Source: Fibrobacteria bacterium | GTDB lineage: Bacteria; Fibrobacterota; Fibrobacteria; UBA11236 | Assembly: GCA_025360005.1 (NCBI GenBank) | Contig: JANYDA010000049.1 | Location: forward strand, 186,001 to 250,000 | Direction of reading: 5' to 3' | DNA: 64,000 nt | Part shown: piece by piece, positions 53,699 to 60,779 of the stretch | Layout of the letters: each line of letters opens with the position of its first letter | Numbering within the stretch: position 1 is the stretch's first letter | Notes under the pieces: generated by a model | Database searches by the model: none | What the model saw: only the letters and a program-made list of their open reading frames with translations | Told to the model about the DNA's origin: nothing | Position numbers and translations under genes: made by a program

Positions 53699-54754
53699 CT
53701 ACGGCTTGGACCGTTCCTTACCCTCGTCGGGCATTTCCCGCACCTGTTCCTTGATCTCCTTCTGCGCGGCGGGCCCCGAAAAGAACTTGCGCACGAACGC
53801 GACCACGGCCAGGACGCCCAGCACCAGGAACTTCTTCAGCGCCAGCAGGCCCACCAGCAGCAGCTTGAAAAAGCCCACCTTGGCCAAAATGCCGCCCGCC
53901 ACCAGGCCGCCCACGCCGTAGGTGGCCAGCTTGTCCAGCTTGGGGTTGAATTCCGAATACCGATGGCCTTCCTGGAAATCCACCGCCGCCAGGATGGGCT
54001 GCAGGCCTTCCTTCACGGCCGGGAAAGCGGACATGCCGGATACGGCGTTGAGCACCAGCACGCCCTTGCGGCCCAGGATGCGGATGTTGTAGTTGAGGGT
54101 ATTCTCCCGCGACTCCCCAAAGCGCAGCTCCTTGGCCCAATGCAGCTTGTGCGCGGCCTTATCGTAATGCGGCTTCTCCGCCCAGCCCACCAGATGGATG
54201 GGCGCATATCCCTGCTTGGCGCGCTCCTTATTGCTTTCCTGGGAAGCCTTCTGCATGTCCTTGAGCAAATCGTCGTAGTTGATTTTTTCCGCGTCGTCGT
54301 CCTTCACGTGCCCATCCTCATCGTATTGGATGATCACGGCCCAGGAGTTCTCCATCAGCGGCGTCAGGCCCGGGGCCAGGATCATCCCCAGCGTCTTGTT
54401 GCCTTTGGGGTTGCCCCATAAATCCGAAAGCACCTTGTCCGATTGGACCGGATCCAGGTAACGATACCCGTCCGGCAGCCGGATCACGGCCAAACCGTCC
54501 TCCAGCTTGATCTCGCCGGTCTGGTACCGCAGGCCTTTCTCTTCCGCGTAGAGCGTGGCCATGGCGCTGTCCCGGGAGGCGGAGCGGGTCAGGGAATCCG
54601 ATCCGGCCGGGCCTGCGCCCGCGGCGGCCGTGGGACTCCAGGCCGCCAGGAAAACGAGCATGGGAACGGCCATCCGGAGCAAGGAAGCGAAAGGCATGAT
54701 GCCGGCCGGAAGGATGGAGACAGCGGACGGGCTACGCTTGGGCAAAACGGTCAT
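53699..54754 (-). CDS. DUF2167 membrane-anchored exported protein
   Basis: 351 residues from the ATG with GGAGGACCCC upstream. A signal peptide or anchor covers about 18-46. The DUF2167 core follows: GEIKLEDGLAVIRLPDGYRYLDP, LAPGLTPLMENSWAVIIQYDEDGHVKDDDAEKINYDDLLKDM, YAPIHLVGWAEKPHYDKAAHKLHWAKEL. The C-terminus has two transmembrane stretches (about 275-330). Family function is unknown in general; distant members are membrane proteins linked with stress. It converges with the small Cys-rich gene. Confidence 0.8.
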   Translation of the reverse strand: MTVLPKRSPSAVSILPAGIMPFASLLRMAVPMLVFLAAWSPTAAAGAGPAGSDSLTRSASRDSAMATLYAEEKGLRYQTGEIKLEDGLAVIRLPDGYRYLDPVQSDKVLSDLWGNPKGNKTLGMILAPGLTPLMENSWAVIIQYDEDGHVKDDDAEKINYDDLLKDMQKASQESNKERAKQGYAPIHLVGWAEKPHYDKAAHKLHWAKELRFGESRENTLNYNIRILGRKGVLVLNAVSGMSAFPAVKEGLQPILAAVDFQEGHRYSEFNPKLDKLATYGVGGLVAGGILAKVGFFKLLLVGLLALKKFLVLGVLAVVAFVRKFFSGPAAQKEIKEQVREMPDEGKERSKP

Positions 54755-54848
54755 GGGGTCCTCCAAGGATTTCGGATGCCAGGAAGTTAACTAATCGGGC
54801 CCGGATTTTTAGGGTTTGCGGCGCGGATTGAATACCTTGTAGGCCATC

Positions 54849-56156
54849 ATGCAAACGGATTCCCGCAACCCCGAACCCCGAACCTTGGAATTGGAAATCG
54901 AAAAGCTGGTGCCGGGAGGGGACGGCCTGGCCCGCCACGAAGGCAAGGTGTACTTCGTGGCCATGACCTTGCCCGGCGAAAGGGTGCGCGTGCGCGTGAC
55001 GGAATCGAAAAAGGACTTCGCGCGCGCCGAACAGGTGGAGATCCTGATCGCCTCGCCCCATCGCGTTCAACCTGCCTGCGCCGTCTTCGGCCGCTGCGGC
55101 GGCTGCGATTGGCAGCATATCGGCTATCCCGCCCAACTGCTCCAGAAGGTGGCCATGGTGGAGGACGCGCTGCGCCGCACGGGCGGCATTTCCTTTCCCG
55201 GCCTCGCCATCGAAGCGGGGAAACCTTGGCGTTACCGCAACCGCATCCAGATCCATCGCGGCCCCGCCGGGGAAGGCGGATTCCTGGCGCGCACCAGCCA
55301 TGCTGTGGTTCCCATCGCCACTTGTCCCGTGGCCGCATCCGCCTTCGACGCCTTGCTGGCCAAGCCGGGGGCCCAGGGCCGTCCCGGGGAAGGCCGCCGG
55401 TATTCCGCCTGGACGCATGCGTTGCCGGACGGGGCAGGCGACTTCCTCATCAGCGACGAACCCGGCGCCACCGGTCCCGGGCTATTGCTCTCCCCCCTCT
55501 TTTCCAATAGGGAAGGAATACCCGCGCAGGGAGCGGCGCCGGCCCAGCGCGTCGCCAAGCCCGTACCGGAATACCTGGGCCCGCGCCTGGAAGGCGCCTC
55601 CGGAGAAATCGACGTAACGCTGTTGGGCAAAACCATCCGCTTCGATTTGCGCTGCTTTTTCCAGAGCAACCTGGAGATGGTGGAAAAGCTCGTGCCCTAC
55701 GCCCTGGAAGGCCTGCAGGGCGAAGAGGCCCTTGACCTCTACTGCGGGGTGGGCCTGTTCGGCGCCTTCCTCAAGGATACGTTCACACGCGTTTTGGCCG
55801 TGGAGGAGAACCCCGTCTCCCTGGAATACGCCCTACGTAACATCGGCGCTACCCAGGATTTCCTGCGCGGCCGGCTGGAGGATCTGCTCTTGGAAGAGCG
55901 GGGGCCGATTTCCGGTTGCCGCCCGGACGCGGTGGTCGTCGATCCGCCGCGCGACGGACTGGACAAGGCGGTCAAGGATTTCCTCATCGCCAAAAAGCCG
56001 CCCAGGCTCATTTATGTTTCCTGCAATCCGGTGACGCTGGCGCGCGATCTCAAGACCTTGCTGGCGGGGGGATTCCGGCTGGACGATCTGCGCTTGTTCG
56101 ACTTCTATCCGCAAACCGCGCATGTGGAGGCGGTGGCCAAGCTTTCCCCGGGATAA
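54849..56156 (+). CDS. rlmD: RlmD-type 23S rRNA (uracil-C5)-methyltransferase
   Basis: Methylates a uridine in large-subunit rRNA using S-adenosylmethionine. 435 residues. An N-terminal TRAM domain (LEIEKLVPGGDGLARHEGKVYFV) precedes the iron-sulfur cysteines C77, C83, C86 and C159. The SAM fold has LDLYCGVGLFGAFL, VDPPRDGLDKAV and the catalytic C392 in YVSCNPVTLARDL. The RumA/RlmD, RlmCD and TrmA subgroups share these motifs. The four-cysteine cluster favours RlmD or RlmCD over TrmA. Confidence 0.9.
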   Translation: MQTDSRNPEPRTLELEIEKLVPGGDGLARHEGKVYFVAMTLPGERVRVRVTESKKDFARAEQVEILIASPHRVQPACAVFGRCGGCDWQHIGYPAQLLQKVAMVEDALRRTGGISFPGLAIEAGKPWRYRNRIQIHRGPAGEGGFLARTSHAVVPIATCPVAASAFDALLAKPGAQGRPGEGRRYSAWTHALPDGAGDFLISDEPGATGPGLLLSPLFSNREGIPAQGAAPAQRVAKPVPEYLGPRLEGASGEIDVTLLGKTIRFDLRCFFQSNLEMVEKLVPYALEGLQGEEALDLYCGVGLFGAFLKDTFTRVLAVEENPVSLEYALRNIGATQDFLRGRLEDLLLEERGPISGCRPDAVVVDPPRDGLDKAVKDFLIAKKPPRLIYVSCNPVTLARDLKTLLAGGFRLDDLRLFDFYPQTAHVEAVAKLSPG

Positions 56157-56181
56157 CTCCCGGAGGATCGCGCCCTTGCGT

Positions 56182-57783
56182 TCAATAGTACAGGCTGAGC
56201 AGCTTGGGCCGGATTTTAACATCCGTAAGCCGCAAACCGGAAGGTTGCGTGCCCCCGTCCACGGGCAGGGAGAGCAGCCCGAGATCCGCATACTCCTGCA
56301 AGACATTTCTTTCCAGGGTGAGGCAGATACCATTCGGCCCGCTCATGCCCCAGCCGGATTGCGCGGTAACATGGTGGATGGCGCCGTGCATATGGTTCCC
56401 GCCGCCCCATTTATAGGTCACGCTGCCGCTTCCGGTAACATGCACGTATCCATAGAAGTACCCATCGGCGCCGAAGTCGGTCACGGATCCGCCGGAGGGA
56501 ACATAGAACATCCAATTGCCCGGTAATTTCACGTCCGGGAGATTTCCATTCCCGGCGATGGCGTTGTGAACCAGGAAAATCGCGTGCACGGTGGAACTAT
56601 TCTCGGAAGGGATGCCGGACCGCACGAAGGAAACCGGGGCATCCACGTCGATGACCATGAACGGGCCGAACAACTGCGCGGAGGTGAGCGTATTGTACGC
56701 ATTGGTGATGTCCACGCCCCTCAGCGCGGCGGGCAGTCCCAATTGGGAGAGGGTGAAAATCTTGCCCGGCGGGATCACGGAAATATCCACCGTCACGGGA
56801 GCCTCCGGTCCGGCCGGAACTCCGGTCTTGGCCGCCAGATCGATATCGGTACCCAGGTTTGTAATCCCGGAAGCGCCCGTGACTTTGGCTACGTTCAGGC
56901 TTCCCGAATGGGTTACCGGATAGCCATTGACGTTGATTTGGGAGCTTCCGGAGACGTTCGCATTTATGTACATGGCCATGGGGCCTTTATCGATGTAAAT
57001 CGGCGCATCCACCTTGAGGTCTTCCTGGAAAGCGGTATTGTGATCGAAACGGATCTGGTAGCTTCCGTGGGTGTAGACGCGCGTTTCGATCAGCGCCACA
57101 TTATCGAAATCGGTGGAAAATTTCGAACCCTTGTAGTTCGCGGTGGCATCGAAATCGCTTGAAGCTCCAGAAGCCGACGGAGCGATATGGACGGTTCCGT
57201 TGAAATTGGTGCCGGCGGAACCGGGAAGGAAACGTACCGCCCCCCCGAAATAAGCAGGGCCACTGACGGCTATCAGCGCATTGATGTCCCGCTTGTCGCC
57301 CGCCAAGTACAGGGCGTGCAGCATGCCGGAAGGCGCCGGGTCGTCGCCCACGCCTTCCAGGCGGTATATCCCTGTAACATGCGTGGTACTCCCGTTCAGC
57401 CCGTTCCCTTCCGCCTGGATCTTGATGATCCCGGTGCCGGAATCGAATGCGACGATGCGGGCGCTATAGGTCTGGCCCGCCCCCGGCAGGGACATCTCGT
57501 TGGGGGTGGCCGTGGCCCCCTTGCTGTTTAGCATCCATTGGTGCTTGTCGTCCTTCAGATAGCTGCGCAGCATGCCCATGGCCAGGGTCGTATCGGTTTC
57601 CAATTGGGCCAGCCCGTCCGCCATTCCCGCTTCCGCCGAAGAAGCCGCGGAACGCATCTGGAGAAAGTTACCGGACGTGTTTGCCTCTTTGGAAGCGGAA
57701 CGGAGCAGATATGCCCCCGCGATGCTGGCGATAACCATAATGCCCAATACGTGGGCGCTTACGAATCCGCGGTTGTTTTTCAT
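56182..57783 (-). CDS. Large PilX-like pilus protein
   Basis: 533 residues from the ATG with AAGGGGGGAACCC upstream. The N-terminus MKNNRGFVSAHVLGIMVIASIAGAYLL is prepilin-like (cleavage after Gly 6, then a hydrophobic helix), but has His instead of Glu at mature position 5. PilX-type minor pilins are usually under 250 residues; this one continues into a long beta-rich exposed part. It is last of four pilin-type genes on this strand, 70 bases after the PilW-like gene. It could tune pilus aggregation or adhesion. Confidence 0.7.
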   Translation of the reverse strand: MKNNRGFVSAHVLGIMVIASIAGAYLLRSASKEANTSGNFLQMRSAASSAEAGMADGLAQLETDTTLAMGMLRSYLKDDKHQWMLNSKGATATPNEMSLPGAGQTYSARIVAFDSGTGIIKIQAEGNGLNGSTTHVTGIYRLEGVGDDPAPSGMLHALYLAGDKRDINALIAVSGPAYFGGAVRFLPGSAGTNFNGTVHIAPSASGASSDFDATANYKGSKFSTDFDNVALIETRVYTHGSYQIRFDHNTAFQEDLKVDAPIYIDKGPMAMYINANVSGSSQINVNGYPVTHSGSLNVAKVTGASGITNLGTDIDLAAKTGVPAGPEAPVTVDISVIPPGKIFTLSQLGLPAALRGVDITNAYNTLTSAQLFGPFMVIDVDAPVSFVRSGIPSENSSTVHAIFLVHNAIAGNGNLPDVKLPGNWMFYVPSGGSVTDFGADGYFYGYVHVTGSGSVTYKWGGGNHMHGAIHHVTAQSGWGMSGPNGICLTLERNVLQEYADLGLLSLPVDGGTQPSGLRLTDVKIRPKLLSLYY

Positions 57784-57853
57784 GGGTTCCCCCCTTTGGC
57801 TAAAGGATAGGGCCGGGAGGATTTCCCGCCCATACCTATCGGAGCCGGAGGCT

Positions 57854-58993
57854 TTAGAAATTCCCGTTGTTGGGAACAGGCACAATTTCCTCGTAGTAAC
57901 GGCGCATATAGCGGTCCGAAACCGGAATGACCGCGTTCGCCAGGGTATAATCCCTTCCCGTCTGGCCCGAAAGGGGATTGGTGGTTTTAGCCATGAGCAG
58001 AATGCGGACGGCGCGGACGCATTTTTTTTCCAGCAGGGAGGGGGCGTTTTTCCAGGAGAAAGCGCCCAGGTTCAACTCTCCGAACCGGACGGAAGTAATG
58101 CGCAATTGCGCGGATCCGCCCGCATTCATGCGGAAACCCAGCCGGCAACCCTTGGCATCGGGTACGGAAAACTCCAGCCGCCTGCGCAGGGGGGAATGGC
58201 CGGGAAGGAATGGGTTCGTCACCAGGATTTTGCCCTTGTTGTCGAAGATGACCAGGTCCAGCGAATTGATGTTGGCGAAGAACTCCTCACTGCCGGCCGA
58301 GACGATTTCGCAGTAATAAGTTTTGGGACTGGCCAGGTCAATGGCCACGGCGTTCTGGATCACGCCGCCGGAACCGGCGGAGGAAAGGCTGACTATCAGG
58401 GCGGATCCGTCGAAGGAGCTGACAGCGCTCCCCGTTGTTCCCCAATTTCCCGGCGCTATCGGCCGCTCGTTGATGGCGGCGTTGTTGACTGCGTATACGC
58501 CGTATTGGAATTGCAGCCCATCCACGTTGGGGCAGAAATCCTCGAACCTGCCGTTGTTCAACTTGCGCCGCAGCATGGATCGCGTCGAGTCCACGCTGTA
58601 TTGAACGGTATCCACCCCCAGCGGTTTCCCATTGGGGTCAAGGACGGTCTGACGGAAGCTCAGGCCATCGTATCGGCCTCCGTCGGAGAAAGAGAACGAC
58701 GAAGAATCACCGGCGCCCAGGTAAGCCGCGGTAAGGATGGTATCGAGGAAATTCCCCGGCGAAGTTTCATAGAAGGTTTGCTTGAGTCCGGCGTTCCTTA
58801 TTTCCCGCGACATCAGATTCACGGCCTCGCGGGCGTCCTTCTGCATGCGGACCGTCTGCACCCCTTGCATAAAGCCCCGGTTCACGTTCCTCATTATCGA
58901 GGCCAGCATACCTACGACAAGGAGCGACCCTACGATGTAGATCATGGTCTCGATTGCGGAAACGCCCGCCTGGGCGCGAAGCCGGCCGTTCAT
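57854..58993 (-). CDS. PilW-like minor pilin
   Basis: 379 residues. The type IV prepilin leader reads NGRLRAQAGVSAIETMIYIVGSLLVVG, with cleavage after Gly 10 and Glu at mature position 5. Later signatures of the PilW family are RMQKDAREAVNLMSREIRNAG and a long exposed domain. The start overlaps the PilV-like stop by 4 bases (ATGA), giving translational coupling. It is part of the complex that primes type IV pilus assembly. Confidence 0.82.
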   Translation of the reverse strand: MNGRLRAQAGVSAIETMIYIVGSLLVVGMLASIMRNVNRGFMQGVQTVRMQKDAREAVNLMSREIRNAGLKQTFYETSPGNFLDTILTAAYLGAGDSSSFSFSDGGRYDGLSFRQTVLDPNGKPLGVDTVQYSVDSTRSMLRRKLNNGRFEDFCPNVDGLQFQYGVYAVNNAAINERPIAPGNWGTTGSAVSSFDGSALIVSLSSAGSGGVIQNAVAIDLASPKTYYCEIVSAGSEEFFANINSLDLVIFDNKGKILVTNPFLPGHSPLRRRLEFSVPDAKGCRLGFRMNAGGSAQLRITSVRFGELNLGAFSWKNAPSLLEKKCVRAVRILLMAKTTNPLSGQTGRDYTLANAVIPVSDRYMRRYYEEIVPVPNNGNF

Positions 58994-59391
58994 CTTACCA
59001 ACGTGGTCATGGTAACGGTATCCGCCCGCCCCGCCACGCTCCAGGAAACGTCCACTTCCACTTGCTTGGCCACTCCTTTGTCGACGATACTCCAACTTCG
59101 GGAGAACGCGATACGGTTCGGGGTTAGAATGGTGTCCCTCCCGGGCTGCACCGTGCGCAAGGAGGCCGCCTGGAGCATAGCCATTTTCGCCTGCGCGTAA
59201 GACGCCGCCTGTTCCATGTAGTAACTGGATTGTTGCACATGATTGGTGGTGCGCGTGGCCCTGGTCGCGGCCAGGACGATCATCACCATCAGGAAAAGCG
59301 CCACCAGCACTTCCACAACCGTAAACCCGGCTTGGCGGTGGAGCGCTCTGCCGTGCGGAAACACGGACGGGATCGGTTGCGGAAATTCCAT
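58990..59391 (-). CDS. PilV-like minor pilin
   Basis: 133 residues. After a leader of about 21 residues the prepilin motif RQAGFTVVEVLVALFLMVMIVLAAT is complete, with Glu at mature position 5. The short body (RTTNHVQQSSYYMEQAASYAQAKMAML) matches PilV/GspI-type pilins. It has no good ribosome-binding site. It lies downstream of the FimT/GspH-like gene and overlaps the PilW-like gene by 4 bases. Confidence 0.82.
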   Translation of the reverse strand: MEFPQPIPSVFPHGRALHRQAGFTVVEVLVALFLMVMIVLAATRATRTTNHVQQSSYYMEQAASYAQAKMAMLQAASLRTVQPGRDTILTPNRIAFSRSWSIVDKGVAKQVEVDVSWSVAGRADTVTMTTLVR

Positions 59392-59504
59392 GGCTCGATT
59401 GTAGTGGCCGGATCGGGTTTCGCTCACCGAAAATCCCGCGATTAAATCCGCGCTACCCCATCCGGTTTGGGTATTATGGGTTTTTTGGGCGGGTAGGGAC
59501 GCCG

Positions 59505-60119
59505 TCACAGCATCGATGCCCATTGGGAGGCGTCCCAGCGCCAGAGTTCCAGTTTGTTGCCGTTGACGGGCATGCGGATGCAGAGGGTCTTTTTGGAACC
59601 GGACGCGAAAAGATAGAGCGAGCCCGCGTTTATCGTGGCGATGCGATCGTTCGCCAGGACGAGGGAGTTGATCCAGCCGCCTTCGATCTTGTTCGCGGGC
59701 TTGCCTTGCGAAGCCGGACCCACGGAAGGTCCGCCGGAAGGCGCGCCGAACGCAACCTGCCGGTCCAACGATTTGCGGGATACCAGCTCGCCGGATTCCG
59801 CGGATCCGTTTCGGTTTGAATCGCAATAGATCGAGTACGCATTCGCCTTGAGATCGAAAAGGATCAGGTAAGGCGCGTCCCGCTTCATCGCCTGGCTGCG
59901 CGCATTGGCTATCTCGCTGAAAAGGGCATGGGCCTCGCCTTCCAATTTCGTGCTCTTCTGGAAGGCCGCCCATTTGGACACCGCGATGGAGGCCATGATC
60001 CCGACCACGGTGATGACGCCGATGATTTCCAACAGGGAGTTTCCCCGTTCCCGGCTAGCGGCAGAGGGTTGGTTGGAGCGGCCTTCGCCATGGAAAGCCG
60101 CGAGGGATGTATTTCTCAT
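59505..60119 (-). CDS. FimT/GspH-like minor pilin
   Basis: 204 residues from the ATG chosen here. The prepilin leader is long (about 26 residues), then RGNSLLEIIGVITVVGIMASIAV with Glu at mature position 5. The body is FimT/GspH-like: KLEGEAHALFSEIANARSQAMKRDAPYLILFD, with a Cys pair (YCDSN; LCIRM). First gene of the minor pilin set on this strand (FimT, PilV, PilW, PilX-like). The AAGGGA sequence is only 2 bases from the ATG, so the start is less certain. Confidence 0.8.
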   Translation of the reverse strand: MRNTSLAAFHGEGRSNQPSAASRERGNSLLEIIGVITVVGIMASIAVSKWAAFQKSTKLEGEAHALFSEIANARSQAMKRDAPYLILFDLKANAYSIYCDSNRNGSAESGELVSRKSLDRQVAFGAPSGGPSVGPASQGKPANKIEGGWINSLVLANDRIATINAGSLYLFASGSKKTLCIRMPVNGNKLELWRWDASQWASML

Positions 60120-60194
60120 ATCCCTTATTTTAGAGCTCGGCAACGCGAAACGGATGTATTTTTAGGTTTTTAAGCCGATTCAGGGGGAAATAAA

Positions 60195-60779
60195 ATGATT
60201 CTATCGGCCTTGTTCTGGATTCTGCTTGCCCTGATCATCCTGGTTGCCGGGGCCATGATCTCCATGTTCCTCAAGCGGGGCGGATCGGATCGGCAATCCC
60301 AGGACGATTCCTCCCCCATTTACGCCAGCGGCGTCTATTCTCTGATCCGCAGGTCGCCCCGAAAAGAACTACAGGAGCGGGAACCGCCCTCGGAAGAGGT
60401 GCAATCCGTTCTTTCTTCCGCGCAGGCCGCGGCTGCCAACGGCTCGGCGGAGCAATATCTGGATGAGTGGCGGAGGCAGGCGAATATTAGTATAAATAAC
60501 ATCGAAAAAGGGGATAGAGAAGGAATCCAGACCTACCGGTATCAGGTCCCGGCTAAATGCCTAAGGACGTGCGCGATGTTCGGTGGGGATGCCTACGTTA
60601 CCCGTGAGCAGCTCCACAATCACGTATCCTTGATCCCGCCCTTCCATCTTGGGTGCGGCGTGCAGTTGGTCACCAAGGAAGCTTGGAGCGCCGGCAACGA
60701 GAATGCCGCCTGGACTCCCATTCTGCCCGTGAACGGTAAGTATCTCACGCCGGATTGGAGAATCGTTGTCAAGCTTTAA
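60195..60779 (+). CDS. Single-pass membrane protein with a Cys/His-rich end, function unknown
   Basis: 194 residues with a strong AGGGGGAAATAAA ribosome-binding site. One N-terminal transmembrane helix (ILSALFWILLALIILVAGAMISMFL) is followed by a charged linker and helical segment. The last 85 residues end KCLRTCAMFGGDAYVTREQLHNHVSLIPPFHLGCGVQL. This Cys/Cys/His/Cys layout resembles the C-terminus of phage MuF-type head proteins, where a loop binds metal, but no other phage gene is here, so this may be a coincidence. The stop overlaps the PorV-like start by 14 bases. Confidence 0.65.
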   Translation: MILSALFWILLALIILVAGAMISMFLKRGGSDRQSQDDSSPIYASGVYSLIRRSPRKELQEREPPSEEVQSVLSSAQAAAANGSAEQYLDEWRRQANISINNIEKGDREGIQTYRYQVPAKCLRTCAMFGGDAYVTREQLHNHVSLIPPFHLGCGVQLVTKEAWSAGNENAAWTPILPVNGKYLTPDWRIVVKL

